A stretch of 24,742 nt of DNA from Streptomyces flaveolus (GTDB taxonomy: Bacteria > Actinomycetota > Actinomycetes > Streptomycetales > Streptomycetaceae), in the NCBI RefSeq assembly GCF_000716535.1, contig NZ_JNWV01000067.1, forward strand, positions 1 to 24,742, read 5' to 3'. This document shows positions 14,387-20,673 of this stretch, one piece after another (within the stretch, counting starts at the first letter, position 1; each line of letters opens with the position of its first letter). A program made the position numbers and the translations under genes. The notes below the pieces were generated by a model, which searched no databases, was not told where the DNA came from, and worked only from the letters and a program-made list of their open reading frames with translations.

Positions 14387-15062
14387 GCAGGCATTCCATC
14401 GTCCCGTTCCGGAGGAGTCGCTGGTCCGTGCGGTGCCGGCCGCCACGGAGCGGAGAGTGACGTTCGCGGAGTAGGTCTCGGGACGGGCGGCGGGACCGTT
14501 CAGCTCGGCCGTCACCGGCTCGGCCTCGCGTGAGTCGAGGGTGACGGTTCGTTCACCGTCGACGCGCAGTCCGTCCCGGGCGAAGCACGTCGGCGACACA
14601 CCCGCCGGCCCGGCGCCCAGCAGGCGGTACGCGCCGACGGGGAGCTCCGCGGTGGCCGAGCCGGCGTCACCCGTGCCGGACCCCTCGTCGGCGACGGGGA
14701 AGCACACGGCGCCGGTGGCGTCGTTCCGCGGCACCCTCACGAGGCCGGAGCAGTCCATCGGCTGCCCGGACCTGTCGAGCACCCGGACCGTCACCGTGCC
14801 GGTGCGGTCCAGCATGTCGGCGGTCATGGGGGTCACGGGGGTCACCACAGGGGTGTCTCCCGCGGACGCCGTCAGCCGTCCCTCCCGGGAGCCGACGGAA
14901 CCGGAGCAGGCGGAGACCCTGACGGTGGCGGACGCGGTGCCGTGCGCCGGAACGGTGGGCGGCGGCGGGGCTCCGCGGCGCGGCGTCGGCCGGTGCGACG
15001 ACCAGCCCCGCCGGCGTGCCGACCCCCGGCAGCAGCGACAGGTGAACCGGGCGGCAGGGCAT
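14360..15062 (-). pseudogene. Frameshifted secreted protein resembling a subtilase C-terminal region
   Basis: The minus frame from 14848 to 14360 encodes 162 residues: GTVTVRVLDRSGQPMDCSGL, then SATAELPVGAYRLLGAG, and DGERTVTLDSREAEPVTAEL. This pattern (bonded beta strands, P-x-G-x-Y-x-L, then T-L-D-x-R-x-A-x-P-V) matches the C-terminal beta domains of Streptomyces S8 peptidases. The same frame continues upstream without a start codon to a stop near 15072 (ASATVRVSACSGSV). A second frame starts at ATG 15062 with a weak signal-like LSLLPGVGTPAGLVVAPADA. One indel near 14950-14990 would join them into a roughly 235-residue exported protein. I read it as a decayed fragment; a short intact protein from GTG 14848 is the alternative. 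Confidence 0.45.
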
Positions 15063-15080
15063 CGGGGTTACCCGGACGGG

Positions 15081-15503
15081 TCAGAATCCCCGGAAGACGC
15101 CGTCGTCGTCCGCGGCCTCCACGAACTCCTCCCAGTCCATGTTGGCGAAGGAGATGTTGTTCTCGACCGACCACAATGCGGCGGCGGCCACCCGCAGTTC
15201 GTCGAAGCCCTGCTCCGGCTGCTCGTCCTCGCTCTTCAGGACGGCCAGCAGCGGCATCCCCGATCCGCTCAGGGCCTGCCGGTCCGCCAGGATCAGCAGG
15301 TCGTCCTCGGCGGGCGCGAGCGCGACGATCTGCTCGGTGGTCAGGTCGCGGTAGGCGGGGTCGTCCACGATGTGCAGCACCGCGAGGAATCCGTCCTCCT
15401 CGGCCGGGGTGGCGACCACCGCGCGAAGCGCCTGCCAGGCCTCCTCGTCGGAGAAGTCGGTGCGGATCAGCAGGGTGTCCTCGTGCTGTGGCAGGCTCTT
15501 CAT
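15081..15503 (-). CDS. DUF6924-like protein of unknown function
   Basis: A 140-residue cytoplasmic protein. I recognise the actinobacterial DUF6924-type pattern: LPQHEDTLLIRTDFSDEEAW at the start, VDDPAYRDLTTEQIVALAP in the middle, and WSVENNISFANMDWEEFVEA before the terminal DDDGVFRGF. No catalytic motif is evident and the family has no assigned role. It is rich in acidic residues. ATG 15503 has AGGAG seven bases upstream, which fixes the start. It diverges from the mannosyltransferase gene, and its promoter carries the ACACGTGT palindrome. Confidence 0.8.
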   Translation of the reverse strand: MKSLPQHEDTLLIRTDFSDEEAWQALRAVVATPAEEDGFLAVLHIVDDPAYRDLTTEQIVALAPAEDDLLILADRQALSGSGMPLLAVLKSEDEQPEQGFDELRVAAAALWSVENNISFANMDWEEFVEAADDDGVFRGF

Positions 15504-15566
15504 GCCGGATCTCCTGGAGGGGTGGGCGACGACCGGGCCGTGCGGCGCCCGGCACACATGACCTGC

Positions 15567-15595
15567 ATGTTAGCGAAACCAACAGTCACACGTGT
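15567..15595 (-). promoter_or_regulatory. Promoter of the DUF6924-like gene with ACACGTGT at the -35 region
   Basis: TAACAT on the minus strand (15567-15572) fits TANNNT. Seventeen bases further upstream, the -35 position falls inside the palindrome ACACGTGT (15588-15595). A second ACACGT-like half (GACACGTCA) lies directly beside it, on the side towards the mannosyltransferase gene. The predicted leader is about 55 bases. Confidence 0.4.
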
Positions 15596-15751
15596 CGACA
15601 CGTCACAGCACTCCGCCCGAAGCCCGGGGGCGCTGGAGCGGAGGTTGGCCGCCGCCGAAGAAGGGGATGACCACCGAACCCGTGGAACCCGCTCGGCCCG
15701 ATCGGCATCATCAGTGGCACAGCGACACACAAAGGAACAAGGTCGAGAGCA

Positions 15752-17470
15752 GTGCACCGACAGAACGCGACGGGTTCCCTCCACGGCACCTCCCCGACGG
15801 CGGAGTCCGGAGACTGGCAGGCGCGACTTCGCCGCTTCGGACACGTGGCACGCCCGGGGCCGGACACCCGCGAGCGCCTTGTTCCGCCGTTCCCGCAGCC
15901 GGTGGTCCGCCCGTGGGAGCTGATACGCCTCGATCGGGCACATGCCCGCCGCGTCGCGAAGGCGATGGACTGGCTGGGGCCGGTACTCGTCGCCGTCCTG
16001 GCCGGCGCGGTCCGCTTCTGGCACCTCGGCCGGCCGCGGGGCCTCGTCTTCGACGAGACCTACTACGCGAAGGACGCCTGGTCCCTGCTGCGGCTCGGCT
16101 ACGAGGGCACCTGGCCGGACCGCAAGATCTCCGACCCGCAGATCCTTGCCCACACGAAAGGGATCCCGCTCTCCGACACCGGGGCCTTCGTCGCGCACCC
16201 GCCGACGGGCAAGTGGGTGATCGCCCTCGGTGAGTGGATGTTCGGCCTGGACCCGTTCGGCTGGCGGTTCATGACGGCGGCCCTGGGCACCGTGTCGGTG
16301 CTCATGCTGTGCCGGACAGGACGCCGCCTGTTCCGTTCGACGCTGCTGGGCTGCCTGGCCGGTGCGCTGATGGCGGTGGACGGTCTGCACCTGGTGATGA
16401 GCCGTAACGCGCTGCTGGACCTCGTGGTCATGTTCTTCGTACTGGCGGCGTTCGGCTGCCTGCTGATCGACCGGGACCACGCACGAGCCCGGCTCGCGGC
16501 GGCCTTGCCCGTCGGCGCGGACGGCCGTGCGCGCCCGGACGAGCGCACCGGTGACCATGCCGGACAGGGGGCCCGTCCCTGGCGGCTCGCCGCCGGCCTC
16601 TTCCTGGGACTGGCGGCTTCCACCAAATGGAACGGGCTGTACGTCCTGGCGTTCTTCGTGATCCTGACGGTGCTGTGGGACGTCGGCGCCCGTCGTGTCG
16701 CCGGGGCCCGCCGCCCGTACCGGGCGGTGCTGCGCAAGGACCTCGGCTGGTCGGTCCTGTCCCTGGTCCCGGTCGCCGTGCTGACGTATCTGGCGACATG
16801 GACCGGCTGGTTCCTGTCCGACAAGGGCTACGGACGCCACTGGGCCGACGGCCGCGGCGGCACCTGGTCATGGGTTCCGGCTCCCCTGCGCAGCTGGTGG
16901 CACTACGAGTACGGGGTCTACCAGTTCAACGTGGGGCTGCACTCTCCTCACACGTACGAGTCCAACCCCTGGAGCTGGCTGGTCCTGGGCCGCCCCGTGC
17001 TGTTCCACTACCAGTCGCCGAAACCGGGGCAGGACGGCTGCCACACGGCGGCCGACTGCTCGCAGACGGTTCTCGCCCTCGGCACACCGCTGCTGTGGTG
17101 GTCGGCATGCTGCGCCCTCGTGTACCTGCTCTTCCGCTGGGCGCTGCGCCGCGACTGGCGGGCCGGCGCCATCCTGTGCGCGGTGGGCGCCGGGTATCTG
17201 CCCTGGTTCCTCTACCAGGACCGCACGATCTTCTCCTTCTACGCGGTGATCTTCGTGCCGTACCTGTGCCTGGCCGTGACGATGATGCTGGGGGCGCTGC
17301 TGGGCCCGCCGGGCGCGGACCACGGACGTCGCACCGTGGGCGCGGTGGCCGCGGGTGTGCTTGTCCTGCTCATCGCCTGGAACTTCGTCTACTTCTTCCC
17401 GATCTACACCGGGCAGACGATCCCGTACGTCGACTGGCACACCAGAATGTGGCTCGACACCTGGATCTGA
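15752..17470 (+). CDS. pmt: Protein O-mannosyltransferase (GT39 family)
   Basis: A 572-residue polytopic membrane enzyme that transfers mannose from polyprenyl-phosphate-mannose to Ser/Thr of exported proteins. The cytoplasmic N-terminus carries the family block WQARLRRFGHVARPGPDTRE and RLVPPF. The first extracytoplasmic loop has the acidic motif FDETYYAKDAW with D101-E102 as expected catalytic residues, then HPPTGKWVIALGEWMFG. About ten hydrophobic segments follow, with SPHTYESNPWSWLVLGRPVL and a C-terminal VDWHTRMWLDTW. GTG 15752 is supported because the conserved N-terminal block begins soon after it; GAGAG lies upstream. Length fits the Streptomyces family (about 590). No rsmI-like gene, the neighbour I recall for the housekeeping copy, is adjacent, so this may be a second copy. 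A tatA-like gene follows. Confidence 0.93.
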   Translation: MHRQNATGSLHGTSPTAESGDWQARLRRFGHVARPGPDTRERLVPPFPQPVVRPWELIRLDRAHARRVAKAMDWLGPVLVAVLAGAVRFWHLGRPRGLVFDETYYAKDAWSLLRLGYEGTWPDRKISDPQILAHTKGIPLSDTGAFVAHPPTGKWVIALGEWMFGLDPFGWRFMTAALGTVSVLMLCRTGRRLFRSTLLGCLAGALMAVDGLHLVMSRNALLDLVVMFFVLAAFGCLLIDRDHARARLAAALPVGADGRARPDERTGDHAGQGARPWRLAAGLFLGLAASTKWNGLYVLAFFVILTVLWDVGARRVAGARRPYRAVLRKDLGWSVLSLVPVAVLTYLATWTGWFLSDKGYGRHWADGRGGTWSWVPAPLRSWWHYEYGVYQFNVGLHSPHTYESNPWSWLVLGRPVLFHYQSPKPGQDGCHTAADCSQTVLALGTPLLWWSACCALVYLLFRWALRRDWRAGAILCAVGAGYLPWFLYQDRTIFSFYAVIFVPYLCLAVTMMLGALLGPPGADHGRRTVGAVAAGVLVLLIAWNFVYFFPIYTGQTIPYVDWHTRMWLDTWI

Positions 17471-17543
17471 CGGCGGCGGTGCGGGCGTGGGACGCGGCCC
17501 CGTCCGTGCCTCGTCGAGCCCATACGGTGTCCGATCCCACACG

Positions 17544-17583
17544 TGCCGGGTTGCCCGGCATTGCGCGAAAGACACATATGTGT
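17544..17583 (+). promoter_or_regulatory. Hairpin and 12-bp palindrome between pmt and tatA
   Basis: TGCCGGG-TTG-CCCGGCA (17544-17560) is a perfect 7-bp hairpin, a possible weak terminator for pmt. It is followed by the perfect palindrome ACACATATGTGT (17572-17583), about 115 bases before tatA. A CACACGTGCC site overlaps the left edge. These resemble the ACACGTGT sites elsewhere in the window. Confidence 0.4.
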
Positions 17584-17696
17584 TCCGCTCTGTACGTGGC
17601 CCAACCCGGCTTCCGGGCGGGCGACCGACTCGCCCGGCCCCGACGCCCGGCCCAAGGGCCTCACACACCGACAGCCTGACTCAAGGAGAACGCGCG

Positions 17697-17945
17697 ATGC
17701 TTCGCAACGGACTGGAACCCTGGCACCTGCTCCTCGTGGCGGCAGTGATCATCCTGCTGTTCGGGTCGAAGAAGCTCCCCGACGCCGCCCGCGGCCTGGG
17801 CCGCTCGATGCGCATCCTCAAGAGCGAGGCCCGGGCGATGCGCGAGGACGAAACCGCGGACGGGAACACCGCCTCCACCGATGTGCGGGCCGACCGCACT
17901 CCTGCCGCGGACACCACCACGGCGGAACCCGCCGGCGACCGCTGA
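17697..17945 (+). CDS. tatA: Sec-independent (twin-arginine) translocase protein TatA
   Basis: An 82-residue protein with one transmembrane helix (WHLLLVAAVIILLFGSKKLP), the conserved FG at its end, an amphipathic basic helix (DAARGLGRSMRILKSEARAM) and an acidic, Thr-rich tail. This is the standard TatA/TatE form, which oligomerises to make the translocation path for folded proteins. ATG 17697 has AAGGAGAA seven bases upstream. No tatB or tatC is adjacent. In Streptomyces the main tat genes lie elsewhere, so this is probably an additional TatA copy. It follows pmt in the same direction but 226 bases away, with a possible terminator and a palindrome between them, so it may have its own promoter. 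Confidence 0.92.
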   Translation: MLRNGLEPWHLLLVAAVIILLFGSKKLPDAARGLGRSMRILKSEARAMREDETADGNTASTDVRADRTPAADTTTAEPAGDR

Positions 17946-18233
17946 CCGTCGTCCGGGCGACGGTGACCGTGACCGCCGGTGCGGAGCTGGTCAGGGGCCA
18001 CGTGCTGTGGCCCACGGTCCGCCGGGCGACGGAACCGGGCAGTCGTCCGACCCAGGGACGGAAGGTGCCGTCGCGCCGCTGACGCAGTCATTCGACGGAT
18101 GTGTGCGCAATGTCGGTTCCCCGACACTGATCAGGCGCTGCTCCTGCCCGCCGAGCCGTGAGCAGGCGGGCCTCGGCCCACGCGGCGTCCCCGCCGCCCC
18201 GGACGCGCTCACGACCGACGAAAGGCGACCCGT

Positions 18234-19967
18234 ATGCCCACCTTCGCTGACCACGTCATCGCCTCCCTGAAGGCCTCCGGCGTGCGGCGCCTGTACGGCC
18301 TGCCCGGCGACTCCCTCAACGGTCTGACGGACGCCATACGCCGGGACGGCGACGTCGACTGGGTGCATGTCAGGCACGAGGAGAGCGCCGCCTTCGCGGC
18401 GGCGGCCGAGGCCGGGCTGACCGGCGAGCTGACCGTCTGTGTCGGCAGCTGTGGCCCGGGCAACCTGCACCTGATCAACGGGCTCTTCGACGCCCAGCGC
18501 AGCCGCGTGCCGGTCCTCGCCATCGCCGCCCAGATCCCGGGCAGCGAGATCGGCTCCGGCTACTTCCAGGAGACGCGCCCGCAGGAACTGTTCGCCGACT
18601 GCAGCGTCTACGCGGAGGTGGTCAGCAGCCCGGAGTCCGGGCCGCGCATCCTGGAGATGGCGATGCGGGCGGCCGTCGAACGCAGGGGCGTGGCGGTCGT
18701 CGTCGTACCCGGCGAGATCTTCCTCGCGAAGACGGGCCGGGACCTGGCCCCCGCGGCGGTGCGCCCGGCCAGGACCGTCGTCCGCCCGGACGACGCCGAT
18801 CTGCGCGAGGCCGCCACGCTGCTGAACGACGCGCAGCGGGTGACGATCCTGGCGGGCGCGGGCGCAGCCGGCGCCCATGACGACCTGGTCCGGCTCGCCG
18901 AGACGCTCAAGGCGCCCGTCGTGCACGCCCTGCGCGGCAAGGAGTACGTCGAGTACGACAACCCGTACGACGTCGGGATGACCGGTCTGCTCGGCTTCGC
19001 CTCCGGTTACAAGGCCATCGAGGAGGCCGACACCCTGCTCATGCTGGGTACCGACTTCCCCTACCGGCAGTTCTATCCGCAGGGCGCCAAGGTGATCCAG
19101 CTCGACATCCGCGGCGAGCAGATCGGCCGGCGCACCCGTGTCGACCTGCCCCTGGTCGGCAGCGTGCGCGACACCCTGCCCGCGCTGCTGCCGCTGCTGA
19201 CCGTCAAGAGCGGGCGCGGGCACCTCGACGAGGCCCTCGCCCACTACGCCCGCACGCGCAAGTCGCTGGACGCGCTCGCCGTCAACGACCGCGAACGCAC
19301 ACCGATCCACCCGCAGTTCGTGGCACGCACCCTGGACCGCCTGGCGGACCGGGACGCGGTCTTCACCGTCGACGTCGGCTCCCCGGTGGTGTGGGCGGCC
19401 CGCTACCTGACCTTCAACGGACACCGGCGGCTGCTCGGTTCGTTCAACCACGGGACGATGGCCTGCGCCCTGCCGCACGCCGTGGGCGCGCAGGCGGCGT
19501 ATCCGGGCCGCCAGGTGGTCTCGCTGTCGGGCGACGGCGGGCTCACCATGCTGCTCGGGGAGCTGTTCACCCTGCGGCAGAACCGTCTGCCGGCCAAGAT
19601 CGTCGTCTTCAACAACGGCTCGCTGAACTTCGTCGAGCTGGAGATGAAGGCGTCTGGCATCGTCAACTACGCGACCGAGCTGGACAACCCGCAGCTCGCC
19701 GAGGTCGCCGCCGCGGTCGGGCTGTGGGCCCGCCGGGTGGAGCGGCCCGGTGACCTGGAGGACGCCCTCAAGGGTGCCTTCGCGCACGACGGACCGGCCT
19801 TGGTCGAGGTGATGACCGCCCGCCAGGAGCTGTCCGTGCCGCCGGCGGTCACGGTCGAGCAGGCCAAGGGGTTCACTCTCTACGCGATCCGCACCATCCT
19901 GTCCGGCCGGGGCGAGGAACTGCTCGACCTGGTCACCACCAATGTCGCCCGGCGGATCCTGCACTGA
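18234..19967 (+). CDS. poxB: Pyruvate oxidase / pyruvate dehydrogenase (quinone), ThDP-dependent
   Basis: A 577-residue ThDP enzyme of the PoxB type, expected to decarboxylate pyruvate to acetate and pass electrons through FAD to membrane quinone. The N-terminal PYR domain has VRRLYGLPGDSLNGL and VRHEESAAFAAAAEA with catalytic Glu49. The central FAD-binding-type domain has RVTILAGAGAAGAHDDLVRL. The C-terminal PP domain has the ThDP motif SGDGGLTMLLGEL (about residues 432-445) ending in FNNGSLNFVELEM. The C-terminal stretch is typical of enzymes activated at the membrane. The ATG follows GAAAGGCG. The 288 bases between tatA and this gene hold a CACGTG at 17999-18004 but no gene. A second pyruvate-using ThDP enzyme lies downstream of the MarR/MFS operon. 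Plain acetolactate synthase activity is a less likely alternative. Confidence 0.93.
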   Translation: MPTFADHVIASLKASGVRRLYGLPGDSLNGLTDAIRRDGDVDWVHVRHEESAAFAAAAEAGLTGELTVCVGSCGPGNLHLINGLFDAQRSRVPVLAIAAQIPGSEIGSGYFQETRPQELFADCSVYAEVVSSPESGPRILEMAMRAAVERRGVAVVVVPGEIFLAKTGRDLAPAAVRPARTVVRPDDADLREAATLLNDAQRVTILAGAGAAGAHDDLVRLAETLKAPVVHALRGKEYVEYDNPYDVGMTGLLGFASGYKAIEEADTLLMLGTDFPYRQFYPQGAKVIQLDIRGEQIGRRTRVDLPLVGSVRDTLPALLPLLTVKSGRGHLDEALAHYARTRKSLDALAVNDRERTPIHPQFVARTLDRLADRDAVFTVDVGSPVVWAARYLTFNGHRRLLGSFNHGTMACALPHAVGAQAAYPGRQVVSLSGDGGLTMLLGELFTLRQNRLPAKIVVFNNGSLNFVELEMKASGIVNYATELDNPQLAEVAAAVGLWARRVERPGDLEDALKGAFAHDGPALVEVMTARQELSVPPAVTVEQAKGFTLYAIRTILSGRGEELLDLVTTNVARRILH

Positions 19968-19981
19968 GCGGTCGGGCATCC

Positions 19982-20073
19982 GAAACACGTGTCTCCGATG
20001 ACATGTGTGTGCCAAGGCACACCCGAAACGCTTGCCCCAGGCAACCGAATGAGTCCATGGTTGCCTTAAGCAA
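19982..20073 (+). promoter_or_regulatory. Operator array upstream of the marR-MFS operon
   Basis: Four inverted repeats in 92 bases: GAAACA-CG-TGTCTC (19982-19995); GTGTGCC-AA-GGCACAC (20007-20022); TTGCC-CCA-GGCAA (20032-20044); and TTGC-CTTAA-GCAA (20061-20073). The two TTGC/GCAA dyads resemble MarR-type operators and are 29 bases apart. TTGCCC (20032-20037) and CATGGT (20056-20061) could be the -35/-10 pair, with 18 bases between. Autorepression by MarR is likely, with a second regulator at the first site. Confidence 0.55.
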
Positions 20074-20089
20074 GGATATGGAGGCACAT

Positions 20090-20659
20090 GTGGCCGACAA
20101 GGTTCAGTACGAGGAGCTGATGCGCCAGCTGAGCGCCATCGGATCCGTACGGCGAGATCTGGGCCGGACCCTTCCGGACGGCTGCTCCAACGTCGCCGCC
20201 ACGGTGCTGACACTGCTCGGCCGCGACGGCGACATGCGCATCGGCAGGCTCGCGGAACTGCTCGCCGTCGACATGTCGGTCACCAGCCGCCACGTCGCCC
20301 ACCTGGCCGCCCGGGGCTGGATCGACCGCAGCCCCGATCCCGTTGACCGGCGCTCGCGCATCCTGCGCCTGACCTCCGAGGGCCGGGCCAAGCTGGCCGA
20401 ACTGTCCGAGCACACCGCACAGGTGCTCGCCCGGCGGCTGAGCGGCTGGAGCGACGAGGACGTCGGGCAGCTGACGTACCTCATGGCCCGCCTCCGGGCG
20501 AGCTTCGAAGACCCGTGGACCGAACGGGACCCCCGGGCGGAACGGCACCCCTGTGCCGGACCACCCGCGGCCGAGCGCCCACCCCGTACCTCCGAGGACC
20601 GGTCACCCGGGACCCCCGGGGACGACCGGTCCCCCCGTACACCCGCTGTCACCACGTAA
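20090..20659 (+). CDS. MarR family transcriptional regulator
   Basis: A 189-residue winged-helix repressor. The HTH is at about residues 55-85 (RIGRLAELLAVDMSVTSRHV, then AHLAARGWIDR), followed by the wing DPVDRRSRILRLTSEGRAKL. I chose GTG 20090 because GGAGG lies five bases upstream. An upstream in-frame ATG at 20057 would include a rare TTA codon and would put an operator dyad inside the gene. The last 45 residues are an unusual Pro/Arg/Asp-rich tail with a repeated RSPxTP pattern, probably disordered. The MFS pump starts 15 bases downstream, a classical regulator-exporter operon: a toxic ligand would release MarR from the TTGC/GCAA dyads and switch on export. Confidence 0.92.
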   Translation: MADKVQYEELMRQLSAIGSVRRDLGRTLPDGCSNVAATVLTLLGRDGDMRIGRLAELLAVDMSVTSRHVAHLAARGWIDRSPDPVDRRSRILRLTSEGRAKLAELSEHTAQVLARRLSGWSDEDVGQLTYLMARLRASFEDPWTERDPRAERHPCAGPPAAERPPRTSEDRSPGTPGDDRSPRTPAVTT

Positions 20660-20673
20660 GGACGAGAAACCCC

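Noticed and set aside
15081..15503. Universal stress protein (UspA) assignment for the 140-residue protein
   Set aside because: It lacks the ATP-binding GxxG(x9)G(S/T) pattern and matches the DUF6924-type layout better.
20057..20089. Alternative ATG start of MarR at 20057
   Set aside because: It would add a TTA codon, lacks a ribosome binding site and would place an operator dyad in the gene; GTG 20090 has GGAGG at proper distance.
17991..20213. Very long minus-strand open frame (740 codons) opposite pyruvate oxidase
   Set aside because: It mirrors the codon pattern of poxB, has no domain signature and is rich in Arg, Gly, Gln and Val, as expected for an antisense frame in high-GC DNA.
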